Shown here in pieces: positions 1 to 7,919 of a stretch of DNA of 9,336 nt (positions within the stretch are counted from its first letter, which is position 1; each line of letters begins with the position of its first letter). A program made the translations under genes and the position numbers. Origin of the DNA: Nonomuraea sp. (GTDB lineage Bacteria > Actinomycetota > Actinomycetes > Streptosporangiales > Streptosporangiaceae); assembly GCA_013362835.1 (NCBI GenBank), contig JABFVJ010000508.1, forward strand, positions 1-9,336. Direction: 5' to 3'. The notes below the pieces were generated by a model. It searched no databases, was not told where the DNA came from, and saw nothing but the letters and a program-made list of their open reading frames with translations.

Positions 1-291
1 CAGGACGGCGCCGTCGGCGCACATCCGGGCGATGCCCGGCCTGCGCTGGGAGAGGTCGCGCTCGACGTAGGCGTCGAGGCTGGTCTCACTGTGCACGAAC
101 AGCTCGACGGGCCAGCCGTGCCAGCGCAGGGACTCGCGGTAGGGCACGGCCAGCCCGTCGAGCACCACGACGACGTCGAGGTCGGAGGTGCTGGTGCGGC
201 GCTCGGTGAGCACGCTGCCGCCGACGAAGGCGTACAGGGCGCCGGGGAACAGCTCCTCGACGAGGGCGCGCGCGACGCTGACGGGGTCCAT
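1..291 (-). CDS. Nucleotidyltransferase-domain protein, partial (3' end beyond the left edge)
   Basis: I translated this frame by hand: 97 codons without a stop, running off the left edge. Residues 24-26 are GGS and residues 36-39 are SDLD, followed by a run of valines. This is the G-G-S ... S-D-x-D metal-binding signature of the pol-beta-like minimal nucleotidyltransferase fold. E63 in VELFVH (62-67) is positioned as the third acidic residue. Family members transfer nucleotides to small molecules, RNA or proteins; the substrate here cannot be told. The start is well constrained: an in-frame TAG lies only 12 bp upstream of the ATG (301-303), with no other start codon between. No Shine-Dalgarno is visible; a TAGGCT -10-like box sits 6 bp before the ATG. 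The gene lies 40 bp downstream of the DUF349 gene on the same strand, so it may also be co-transcribed. It could be a stand-alone enzyme or an aminoglycoside-nucleotidyltransferase-like protein. Confidence 0.8.
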   Translation of the reverse strand, partial: MDPVSVARALVEELFPGALYAFVGGSVLTERRTSTSDLDVVVVLDGLAVPYRESLRWHGWPVELFVHSETSLDAYVERDLSQRRPGIARMCADGAVL

Positions 292-297
292 GCGGTC

Positions 298-303
298 AGC
301 CTA
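298..303 (-). promoter_or_regulatory. Candidate -10 box (TAGGCT) for a leaderless nucleotidyltransferase transcript
   Basis: On the minus strand TAGGCT matches the actinobacterial TAnnnT -10 pattern. It is separated by six bases (GACCGC) from the ATG at 291, which puts the expected +1 at the start codon itself. No Shine-Dalgarno occurs in the gap. No convincing -35 is visible at the expected distance. The hexamer overlaps the in-frame TAG. Read-through from the DUF349 gene is the alternative. Confidence 0.4.
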
Positions 304-331
304 GGACCCCGGCCGCCGTCCGAAGATCGGT

Positions 332-1561
332 TCAGCTGAACTCGGTCAGCGTGCGCTCGGCCTCCTCCAGCCACGAGCGACGGGCGACCAGCGCCTCCTC
401 GGCCTCCTTGACGTCCTTGGCCCGGCCGGCGGCCTGCGCCTTGGACAGCCGCTTCTCCAGCTGCTCGATGGAGGTGCGGAGCTGGTCGACCGCGCTCTGG
501 GCGCGGGCCCTGGCCTCGGGGTTGGAACGCTTCCACTCGGCGTCCTCGGCCTTGCGCACGGCTTCGTCGACCTTGCGCAGGCCGCCTTCGAGCCGGTCGC
601 GCTGCTCGCGCGGCACCGGGCCGGCGGCCTCCCAGCGCTCCAGGATGTGGCGCAGCGCCGCCCTGGCCGTGCGTACGTCGGTGACCGGGAGGATCTTCTC
701 GGCCTCGGCCAGCAGAACCTCCTTGACCTCGGCGTTGGCCGCGAGCGAGGCGTCACGCTCGGCGAACACCGCAGAGCGGGCCTGGAAGAACTGGTCCTGG
801 GCGCCCTTGAAGCGCGCCCACAGCTCGTCCTCGACCTCGCGCGAGGCGCGCCCGGCGGTCTTCCACTGCTGCATCAGCTCGCGGTAGACCGCCGCCGTGG
901 TGCCCCAGTCGGTGGAGCCGGCGATGGCCTCGGCCTCGGCGACGATGCGCTCCTTGGCCGCGCGTACGCCCTCGCGCTGCTCGTCGAGCCCCGCGAAGTA
1001 CTGCTTGCGCCGCTTGGCGAAGGCGGTGCGGGCGGCCGACAGGCGCTTCCACAGCGCGGCCTCGGTGACCCGGTCGATGCGGTCGGCGGCCTTCCACTCC
1101 TCCACGAGCTGGCGCAGCCGTTCGCCGCCCGACTTCCAGTGGGTGGTCTCGTCGGCGATGCGCTCGGCCTCGGCGACGATGCGCTCCTTGATCGTCCTGG
1201 CCTCGGCGCGCGCCTGCTCGCGGGCGGCCTTGACCTCCTCGCGGCGCTGGCCGACGAGCTCGGTCAGGCCGTCGAGGCGGGCCGTCAGCGCGCCCAGGTC
1301 GCCGACGGCGTGGGCGTCGGCGACGGCCTCGCGCAGCTTGGCGATGCTCGCCTCGGCCTGCGCGGGCGCCAGGTCGGTGCCCTTGACGCGCTGTTCGAGG
1401 AGCTGCACCTGGCCGGCCAGCTCGTCGTACTTGCGATGGAAGTAGGCCAGTGCCTCTTCGGGTTCACCGGCCTGCCAGGAGCCGACGGCCCGCTCTCCCT
1501 CAGCCGTACGCACGTAGACGGTGCCGTCGTCGTCTACCCGGCCCCACGGGTCGGTGCTCAC
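332..1561 (-). CDS. DUF349 domain-containing coiled-coil protein
   Basis: Encodes 409 residues with the GTG start at 1559-1561. An in-frame ATG lies five codons upstream, but a GGGAGGA Shine-Dalgarno (1566-1572) sits 5 bases before the GTG, and the N-terminus STDPWGRVDDDGTVYVRTAEG is typical of actinobacterial members. After a short globular N-terminus (1-45) and a coiled coil (45-120), at least three DUF349-type helical units follow at about 125-196, 203-270 and 279-345. The first two carry the identical segment KERIVAEAE and W-K-A/T-A/G turns. A charged coiled coil ends the protein (350-409). There is no signal peptide or membrane segment, so it should be cytosolic. The molecular role of DUF349 proteins is not established; conservation beside ppiB/hisS in actinobacteria suggests a housekeeping function. 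It is on the same strand as ppiB copy 1, 62 bp downstream, possibly the same transcript. Confidence 0.9.
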   Translation of the reverse strand: MSTDPWGRVDDDGTVYVRTAEGERAVGSWQAGEPEEALAYFHRKYDELAGQVQLLEQRVKGTDLAPAQAEASIAKLREAVADAHAVGDLGALTARLDGLTELVGQRREEVKAAREQARAEARTIKERIVAEAERIADETTHWKSGGERLRQLVEEWKAADRIDRVTEAALWKRLSAARTAFAKRRKQYFAGLDEQREGVRAAKERIVAEAEAIAGSTDWGTTAAVYRELMQQWKTAGRASREVEDELWARFKGAQDQFFQARSAVFAERDASLAANAEVKEVLLAEAEKILPVTDVRTARAALRHILERWEAAGPVPREQRDRLEGGLRKVDEAVRKAEDAEWKRSNPEARARAQSAVDQLRTSIEQLEKRLSKAQAAGRAKDVKEAEEALVARRSWLEEAERTLTEFS

Positions 1562-1565
1562 CGTG

Positions 1566-1572
1566 TCCTCCC
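1566..1572 (-). promoter_or_regulatory. Shine-Dalgarno of the DUF349 gene, decides a GTG start
   Basis: Minus-strand GGGAGGA lies five bases (counted from GGAGG) before GTG 1561-1559. The in-frame ATG at 1576-1574 lies upstream of this site and has no ribosome-binding site of its own, so the GTG is the likely start. Confidence 0.8.
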
Positions 1573-1593
1573 GCACTATCCATCAGACCCTTC

Positions 1594-1609
1594 GGGACTA
1601 CTTCGTCCC
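1594..1609. repeat. Small inverted repeat in the DUF349 leader
   Basis: GGGAC, six-base loop, GTCCC. On the minus strand the second arm (GTCCC) is followed at once by GAAGGG, so it could instead pair with the downstream GGG. The intergenic gap between ppiB copy 1 and DUF349 therefore offers two mutually exclusive short hairpins. There is no U-tract, so it is not a standard terminator. Function unknown. Confidence 0.4.
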
Positions 1610-1623
1610 TAGTTTGTATTACG

Positions 1624-2493
1624 TCAGCTCTTGCCGGCGATTGTCACGTCTTTGATTTCGACGGTTTGCTTCGGTGCTCCGGTCCCATCCTCCATGGGCG
1701 TGATCACGCCCGCTTTGTTGACCTTGTCCAGGATGTCCAGCCCCTTGGTGATCGTACCCACAGGCGTGTAATCCGGGGTGAGCCCGAGATCGCCGTAAAC
1801 GAGGAAGAACTGGCTGCCCGTCGTGCCCGGCGCGCTCGTCTTGGCCATCGCCATGGTGCCCCGCTTGTACGTGGCCCCCGTCAGGTTCTCCTCGGCCATC
1901 ACGTAGCCGGGCCCGCCCGCGCCGTCCTGGCTCTTGCCGTCGGCCTTGGCCGTCGGGTCGCCGCACTGCAGCATCGGGAACTTGTCGCTGCCCAGACGGT
2001 GGCACTTGCTGCCGTCGTAGAACTTCTTCTCCGCCAGGTAGGCGAGCGAGTTGGTCGTGCACGGCGCCTTGGCGTTGTCGAGCTCGACCACGATGTCGCC
2101 CAGGTTCGTCTTGAACGTCATCGTCTTCTTGGCCGGCTCGGTCTTGACCTTGGTCGGCGGCATGCCGACGTCCTTGACCTGACCGCCGGCCGCCTCCTCG
2201 ACGTAGTCGCACGTGCCGGTCGCCGCGTTGTACGGCTTCGGCCCCGTGGTCGCCGCCGCCGAGGCGGTGTCGGCGGGGGACGCCGACGGCGAGGCGGACG
2301 CCTCGGTCTTCGAGTCGCCGCCGCCGAGCAGCGCGACCGCGGCGACGATGCCGCCGACCACGACCACCACGCCGACCGTCGAGCCGATGATCGCGGTGCG
2401 CTTGGCCTTCTGCTCGCGCTCGATGCGGCGCTGCATCTGCCGCTCGTAGTGCTCACGTGCCAGCTGCTTCTGCCGGTCCTTGCCCGTGGCCAC
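1624..2493 (-). CDS. ppiB: Membrane-anchored cyclophilin-type peptidyl-prolyl isomerase (PpiB-like), copy 1
   Basis: 289 residues. Cyclophilins catalyse cis/trans isomerisation of Xaa-Pro bonds; this one should act outside the membrane. The N-terminus (1-32) is charged and cytosolic, a single hydrophobic segment spans about 33-57, a Ser/Ala/Pro-rich linker covers 60-85, and the cyclophilin domain covers about 122-285. Recognisable blocks are FYDGSKCHR (158-166), LQCGDP (175-180) and GTTGSQFF (223-230). Aligning by eye to human CypA, R55 (R166), Q63 (Q176) and F113 (F230) are kept, F60 is shifted by one position, and W121 and H126 are Gly and Tyr. Four cysteines (95, 145, 164, 177) recur in copy 2. 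GTG was chosen as start because GGGAGG lies 7 bases before it; the longer ATG frame from 2514 would place that site inside the coding region. It is divergent from an MBL-fold gene and hisS, the same setting as mycobacterial ppiB (Rv2582). Confidence 0.93.
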   Translation of the reverse strand: MATGKDRQKQLAREHYERQMQRRIEREQKAKRTAIIGSTVGVVVVVGGIVAAVALLGGGDSKTEASASPSASPADTASAAATTGPKPYNAATGTCDYVEEAAGGQVKDVGMPPTKVKTEPAKKTMTFKTNLGDIVVELDNAKAPCTTNSLAYLAEKKFYDGSKCHRLGSDKFPMLQCGDPTAKADGKSQDGAGGPGYVMAEENLTGATYKRGTMAMAKTSAPGTTGSQFFLVYGDLGLTPDYTPVGTITKGLDILDKVNKAGVITPMEDGTGAPKQTVEIKDVTIAGKS

Positions 2494-2500
2494 CGCTTTG

Positions 2501-2506
2501 CCTCCC
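2501..2506 (-). promoter_or_regulatory. Shine-Dalgarno of ppiB copy 1, decides a GTG start
   Basis: Minus-strand GGGAGG, seven bases before GTG 2493-2491. It lies inside the alternative longer frame that begins at ATG 2514, which argues for the GTG start and the N-terminus MATGKDRQKQ. Confidence 0.8.
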
Positions 2507-2527
2507 ATAGTCAATCAACTGAGGTGG

Positions 2528-2560
2528 GCGAATCGTATCGGCCAATGGGTAATGATTCGC
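2528..2560. repeat. Inverted repeat GCGAATC ... GATTCGC
   Basis: Perfect 7-base arms at 2528-2534 and 2554-2560, 19 bases apart. They interlock with the 9-base repeat: the left arm of that repeat falls in this loop. Relative to the candidate leftward promoter of ppiB, one arm overlaps the -10 and the other the -35 position. Confidence 0.55.
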
Positions 2561-2606
2561 AGCCCGGCGACCCGCACCGGTACCCTTCGGTTACATTCCC
2601 ATTGGC
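2541..2606. repeat. Interrupted inverted repeat GCCAATGGG ... CCCATTGGC
   Basis: The 9-base arms at 2541-2549 and 2598-2606 are perfectly complementary and separated by 48 bases. If one unpaired base is allowed, the match extends inward (TAATG against CATT) to about 13 pairs. The right arm lies just after the candidate rightward -10 box; the left arm lies just upstream of the candidate leftward -10. This looks like paired half-sites or two copies of one operator in opposite orientation. It is not a terminator. Confidence 0.65.
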
Positions 2607-2631
2607 TTTTCGACGAGATCACCTGAGGCAG

Positions 2632-3309
2632 ATGCTCATCGCAGGCTTCCCCGCAGGGGCCCTCCAGACCAATTGTTACGTCGTCGCGCCCGCGGCCGGC
2701 GAGGAGTGCGTGATCGTCGATCCTGGCCAGGACGCCGCCGAGGGCGTCGACGAGCTGCTGCGCGAGCACCGGCTCAAGCCGGTCGCGGTGCTGCTCACCC
2801 ATGGTCACCTCGACCACGTGTGGTCGGTCGCCCCGGTCTGCGGGGCGCGTGACGTACCGGCGTGGATCCACCCGGAGGACCGCCACCTGCTCAGCGACCC
2901 GTCGGCGGGATGGGGCGGCGGCGCCTCGATGTTCGGCGGCGTCACGCTGGCCGAGCCCGACGACGTGCGCGAGCTGACCGACGGCGCCGAGCTCGAGCTC
3001 GCCGGCCTCGATCTCGTGGTCGACCACACGCCCGGCCATACCAGGGGGTCGGTGAGCTTCCGGCTGCCCGGTGACGAGATCATGTTCTCGGGCGACCTGC
3101 TGTTCGCCGGCTCCATCGGCCGCGCCGACCTTCCCGGCGGCGACTACGCGACCATCCTGCGCAGCCTGGCTACCAAGTGTCTGCCGCTGCCTGACGATAC
3201 GGTCGTCCTGCCGGGCCACGGACCACAGACCACGATCGGCCGCGAGCGCGCTACCAACCCATACCTGAAGGAAGCGGCGCCGCAGGCCGGTCCCACACGA
3301 GGGATCTAA
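2632..3309 (+). CDS. MBL-fold metallo-hydrolase, glyoxalase II-like
   Basis: 225 residues, a compact single-domain glyoxalase II/YcbL-type protein of the metallo-beta-lactamase fold. Metal-ligand motifs are complete: THGHLDH (56-62, giving H57, H59, D61, H62), H136 in TPGHT (133-137), D155 in FSGD and H196 in PGHG. A dinuclear metal hydrolase is expected; the family hydrolyses thioesters such as S-D-lactoylglutathione or mycothiol/bacillithiol counterparts, but the substrate here is not known. The C-terminal helical domain of classical glyoxalase II is missing. No signal peptide, so cytosolic. The start ATG follows a close GAGG (2625-2628, 3-base spacing) and gives the conserved N-terminus [18 protein letters not shown]. 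It is the first gene of an operon: its TAA shares its last A with the ATG of hisS. The pairing with hisS is widespread in actinobacteria (compare Rv2581c). Confidence 0.93.
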   Translation: MLIAGFPAGALQTNCYVVAPAAGEECVIVDPGQDAAEGVDELLREHRLKPVAVLLTHGHLDHVWSVAPVCGARDVPAWIHPEDRHLLSDPSAGWGGGASMFGGVTLAEPDDVRELTDGAELELAGLDLVVDHTPGHTRGSVSFRLPGDEIMFSGDLLFAGSIGRADLPGGDYATILRSLATKCLPLPDDTVVLPGHGPQTTIGRERATNPYLKEAAPQAGPTRGI

Positions 3310-4564
3310 TGAGCTTCCAAGCACCGAAAGGCACCTTCGACTGGCTGCCGCCCAGCTCCGAGCGCATCCTGGCCGTGCGCGAGGCGCTGTCCGCCCCGCT
3401 CAGGCGAGCGGGCTACGGATACGTCGAGACCCCCGTCTTCGAGGACACCGACCTGTTCAAGCGGGGCGTGGGCGAGTCGACCGACGTCGTCACCAAGGAG
3501 ATGTACACCTTCCCCGACAAGGCGGGCAGGTCGCTGACGCTGCGCCCCGAGGGCACCGCCTCGGTCGTGCGCGCCGTGCTCCAGCACAACCTGCACAACG
3601 GCCAGCTCCCCGTCAAGCTGTGGTACTCCGGCAGCCAGTTCCGCTACGAGCGCGCGCAGAGGGGCCGCTACCGCCACTTCTGGCAGGTCGGCGCCGAGGC
3701 GTTGGGCTCCGAGGACCCGGCGCTCGACGCCGAGCTGATCGTGCTCGGCGCGCGCGGCTTCGCCTCGCTCGGGCTCAAGCAGGTCAGGCTGCTGCTCAAC
3801 TCGCTCGGCGACAAGAACTGCCGCCCCGCCTACCGGGCCGCGCTGCAGGAGTTCCTGCGCGGGCTCGACCTCGACGAGGAGACCAGGGCCCGGATCGAGA
3901 TCAACCCGTTGCGGGTGCTCGACGACCGGCGGCCCGAGGTGCAGGCCCAGCTCACGGGCGCGCCGTTGGTCGTCGACCACCTGTGCAAGCCGTGCGAGGT
4001 CTACCACGAGGAGGTCCGCTCGCTGCTCACCGCCTCGGGCGTGGCCTTCGAGGACGACCCGCGGCTGGTGCGCGGCCTCGACTACTACACGCGCACGACG
4101 TTCGAGTTCGTCCACGGCGGGCTCGGCTCGCAGGCGGCCGTCGGCGGCGGCGGCCGCTACGACGGGCTCAGCGAGGTGCTCGGCGGCCCGCCGCTGCCCA
4201 GCGTGGGCTGGGCGCTCGGCGTCGACCGCACCTACCTCGCCATGGAGGCCGAGGGTCTGATCGACGAGGCGGCGCACAGCCGCGTCCAGGTGTACGGTGT
4301 CCCGCTGGGTGACGACGCCCGCCGACGCATGTTCCTGCTCGTCTCCGAGCTGCGCGAGGCGGGAGTCAGCGCCGACATGGCCTTCGGCGGCAAGGGGCTC
4401 AAGGGCGCGATGAAGGGCGCCGACCGCTCGGGCGCCCGGTTCGCGCTGATCCTGGGCGAGCGTGACCTCGCGGCCGAGGCCGTGCAAGTGAAGGACCTGA
4501 CCACCGCTGAGCAGACCGAGGTGCCCTTGGCCGAGGTCGTCGACTTTTTGAAAGGGAAACTGCA

Positions 4565-4568
<4 letters not shown>
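3309..4568 (+). CDS. hisS: Histidyl-tRNA synthetase
   Basis: 419 residues, full length for bacterial HisRS. The cytosolic class II enzyme charges tRNA-His with histidine. The catalytic core covers about 1-310. Motif 2 (about 108-126) contains [18 protein letters not shown], the HisRS-specific motifs are RGLDYYTRT (255-263) and GGGGRYDGL (279-287), and motif 3 is GWALGVDR (300-307). The anticodon-binding domain covers about 325-418. The ATG overlaps the upstream gene's stop (TAATG), and a GAGGG site (3299-3303) lies 5 bases before it, indicating translational coupling. Its own TGA overlaps the aspS GTG by four bases. No T-box or other leader can exist directly upstream because the genes overlap, so regulation would act at the operon promoter. 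Confidence 0.98.
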
Positions 4569-6301
<1,733 letters not shown>

Positions 6302-6308
6302 CACGAAA

Positions 6309-6343
6309 GAACGGCGGGCCCCCACACCGGGGGCCCGCCGTTC
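6309..6343. terminator. Bidirectional hairpin terminator between aspS and ppiB-like copy 2
   Basis: Perfect 15-base arms GAACGGCGGGCCCCC and GGGGGCCCGCCGTTC enclose a 5-base loop ACACC. It lies between two convergent stop codons (aspS TAG at 6299-6301, cyclophilin TAA at 6349-6351). There is an AAAGAA run on the left side and only TTCTC on the right, with no proper U-tract. It resembles the very stable U-poor terminators common in high-GC actinobacteria. Confidence 0.9.
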
Positions 6344-6348
6344 TCGCG

Positions 6349-7239
6349 TTACTTGACGGTGACGCTCTTGATGATGATCGGGTTCTTCGGGGCGGTCGAG
6401 CCGCCGTCGCCGACGATGTCGTCGCCGTTGACGATGACGCCGTCCTTGGCCACCTTCTCGATGATCTCCAGGCCGGAGCGGACCATGCCGAGCACCGAGT
6501 ACTGCGGCTCCAGCTGGCCGTTCTCGTCCGACAGCGAGATGGCGAACTGGCTGCTGTTCTGCCCCGCCGCGCCGTCGGGCTGCGTCAGGAAGACCACGCC
6601 CCTGGTGTAGGACATCCCGCCGACGGCCTCGTCGCCGAACACGTAGCCGGCCGTGCCCTGGCCGTCGGTCGGGTTCCTGCCGTCGGCCTTGGCCTGCGGG
6701 TCGCCGCACTGCAGCAGGAACAGGCCGGCCGTCTCCGGCGTCACCAGCCGGTGGCACTTGGTGTTGTCGTAGAAGTGCTTCTTCGACAGGAACGCCATCG
6801 AGTTGACCGAGCACGGGGTGGCGTTCGGGTCGACGTCGATGACGATGTCGCCGTGGTTGGTGCTCACCGTCATCGTCTTGAGCTTGAGGTTGGGCTTCTT
6901 GCCCGGCAGCCCCACGAACTTGTTGGGCGCCGAGTCGTCCCGCTTGTACGTGCACGAGACCTTGCCCGCGGCCCTCGGCGTGCTGCTCGGCAGCTCCGTG
7001 GGTGCGGCGGAGGTCGTGCTGGCGGAGGGCGAGGGCGTGCTCGCCGCCTCGGCCGCCGTCTTGTCGCCGTTGTTGACCAGGGTGGTCGCGGCGAAGATGC
7101 CGCCCGCCACCACGACGACGGCCACGCCCGCGCCGATGAAGGTGTTCCGCCTGGCTTTGGCGGTCTGCTCGGCCGCGCGCTTCGCCTGCCGCTCCTTGTG
7201 CTCCCGAGCCAGCTCGCTCTGGCGGTCGTCGCCGCTCAC
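6349..7239 (-). CDS. Membrane-anchored cyclophilin-like protein, copy 2 (diverged active site)
   Basis: 296 residues, a paralogue of the cyclophilin at 1624-2493 with the same architecture: charged cytosolic N-terminus (1-32), one membrane segment (about 34-55), Ser/Thr/Ala/Pro linker (62-90) and cyclophilin domain (about 118-294). Shared blocks are DIVIDVDPNATPC (131-143), FYDNTKCHRL (156-165), LLQCGDP (175-181) and SSQFA (229-233). Aligned by eye to CypA, R55 (R164), F60 (F174) and Q63 (Q177) are kept, but F113 is A233, the AMAN segment is FLTQ (217-220), and W121 and H126 are Gln and Tyr. Isomerase activity is therefore uncertain; a binding or chaperone role is possible. Cysteines 96, 143, 162 and 178 match those of copy 1. 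The GTG start has AAGGAG 7 bases upstream. It converges on aspS and diverges from the DUF2231 gene. Confidence 0.92.
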   Translation of the reverse strand: MSGDDRQSELAREHKERQAKRAAEQTAKARRNTFIGAGVAVVVVAGGIFAATTLVNNGDKTAAEAASTPSPSASTTSAAPTELPSSTPRAAGKVSCTYKRDDSAPNKFVGLPGKKPNLKLKTMTVSTNHGDIVIDVDPNATPCSVNSMAFLSKKHFYDNTKCHRLVTPETAGLFLLQCGDPQAKADGRNPTDGQGTAGYVFGDEAVGGMSYTRGVVFLTQPDGAAGQNSSQFAISLSDENGQLEPQYSVLGMVRSGLEIIEKVAKDGVIVNGDDIVGDGGSTAPKNPIIIKSVTVK

Positions 7240-7407
7240 CGGTTGTCTCCTTCAACTTTGCCGACATATGACCAAACAACTCCGCGAATGCTACCGGCCC
7301 TCGATATGTGCCGGGCGTAAGTGGCGAAAGCCGCTGACTGGGGCAAGAGGGATCAAGAACCATTCGGCGCCGGGATCCGTAGTCCAGGTGAGCCCCTTAG
7401 GAGAGCC
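7240..7407. promoter_or_regulatory. Divergent intergenic region with a possible structured leader for the DUF2231 gene
   Basis: The gap is 168 bp. On the plus strand there are three nested or adjacent pairings: AGTGGC-GAAA-GCCGCT (7320-7335), a six-pair stem with a GNRA-type GAAA loop and one G-T pair; GGGGC (7340-7344) with GCCCC (7392-7396); and inside that, GGATC (7350-7354) with GATCC (7374-7378). The GCCCC arm ends two bases before the AGGAG Shine-Dalgarno. I do not recognise a known riboswitch, and no promoter could be assigned with confidence. Confidence 0.4.
7247..7252 (-). promoter_or_regulatory. Shine-Dalgarno of cyclophilin copy 2, supports a GTG start
   Basis: Minus-strand AAGGAG, seven bases before GTG 7239-7237. 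It fixes the N-terminus as MSGDDRQSEL and rejects longer readings of this frame. Confidence 0.8.
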
Positions 7408-7890
7408 ATGTTCGACCAGATCCTCGGCTTGCCGGCGCATCCCCTGATCATCCATTTCGCCGTGGTGCTGACGGCGCTGCTCGTCGCGGCCGCGCCGGCG
7501 TACGCGCTGCTGCCCCGCGTACGCTCCCTGACGGCCTGGGCGCTCGTGCTGCTGTCGGTGGCCGCGCCCGTGGCGGTCTTCGCGGCCAAGGAGAGCGGCG
7601 AGAGCCTCAAGCGTGCCCGCTTCGGCTCGCTCGACGGCCCGCTCGCCGCCCGGATCTCGGCGCACGAGAGCTTCGCGACCCCGCTGCTGCTGTCGGTGCT
7701 CGGCCTCGCGGCCGCGTCCCTGGCCCTCGTGTACGCCGGCACCCCCGGCCGCGGCTCGGTGACGTCCGACCGGTTCGGCAGGCCCGTCACGCTCGTCCTG
7801 TCGGCGCTGACGGTGGTCCTGGCCGCCGTGGCGGGCTATTTCGTGTTCCAGGCCGGGGACTCCGGGGCCAGGGCCGTCTGGGCGGCCTGA
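7408..7890 (+). CDS. DUF2231 four-helix integral membrane protein
   Basis: 160 residues. It begins with LPAHPLIIHF (8-17), the hallmark His-Pro-Leu-x-x-His of the DUF2231 family. Four hydrophobic segments lie at about 13-35, 40-61, 90-111 and 125-148. A conserved-looking AHESFA (85-90) precedes helix 3, and GDSGARAVW (150-158) closes the protein; relatives, as I recall them, often have GHSG here, so D151 may be a substitution. The family is uncharacterised; its paired histidines suggest cofactor or metal binding, but that is inference. An upstream in-frame ATG (7321) gives a polar extension unlike the family; ATG 7408 has AGGAG (7399-7403) 4 bases before it and starts at the conserved motif. 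It is divergent from cyclophilin copy 2, and rarA follows 29 bp downstream, apparently with its own promoter. Confidence 0.87.
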   Translation: MFDQILGLPAHPLIIHFAVVLTALLVAAAPAYALLPRVRSLTAWALVLLSVAAPVAVFAAKESGESLKRARFGSLDGPLAARISAHESFATPLLLSVLGLAAASLALVYAGTPGRGSVTSDRFGRPVTLVLSALTVVLAAVAGYFVFQAGDSGARAVWAA

Positions 7891-7907
7891 CGCCGCCGCC
7901 CAGCGTG

Positions 7908-7913
7908 TAATCT
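7908..7913 (+). promoter_or_regulatory. Candidate -10 box (TAATCT) for leaderless rarA
   Basis: TAATCT fits TAnnnT and is followed by exactly six bases (CGCGTT) before the rarA GTG, so transcription would begin at the start codon. No Shine-Dalgarno precedes the GTG. CCTGAC (7886-7891), 16 bases upstream, is a possible weak -35; it overlaps the DUF2231 stop codon. Confidence 0.6.
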
Positions 7914-7919
7914 CGCGTT

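Larger units (their letters stand above)
2494..2631. promoter_or_regulatory. Divergent promoter region between ppiB copy 1 and the MBL-hisS-aspS operon
   Basis: This 138-bp gap is visibly less GC-rich than the genes around it and must carry promoters in both directions. Candidate -10 boxes fitting TAnnnT are TACATT at 2592-2597 (rightward) and TACGAT at 2537-2532 (leftward). Neither has a good TTGACA-like -35, so both are tentative. Two inverted repeats, listed separately, overlap these candidates. Confidence 0.6.

Noticed and set aside
647..1612. 321-codon plus-strand open frame opposite the DUF349 gene
   Set aside because: Gly/Leu-rich shadow; the minus strand has a coherent three-unit DUF349 protein with a Shine-Dalgarno.
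1450..2631. N-terminal extension of the MBL gene to 1450
   Set aside because: This part is antisense to ppiB copy 1 and the DUF349 start and is Arg-rich nonsense. The family N-terminus begins at ATG 2632, behind a GAGG site.
2494..2631. T-box leader for the hisS/aspS operon
   Set aside because: No T-box sequence or specifier-loop structure; the rightward leader would be only about 30 bases.
7320..7403. Known riboswitch (ydaO/c-di-AMP, cobalamin or T-box type)
   Set aside because: The GCTGACTGGGG stretch looked suggestive, but the other conserved boxes of these classes are not present and DUF2231 is not a typical target.
7321..7407. 29-residue N-terminal extension of the DUF2231 protein
   Set aside because: No ribosome-binding site at 7321, and the extension is polar. 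The internal ATG 7408 has AGGAG and starts right at the family motif.
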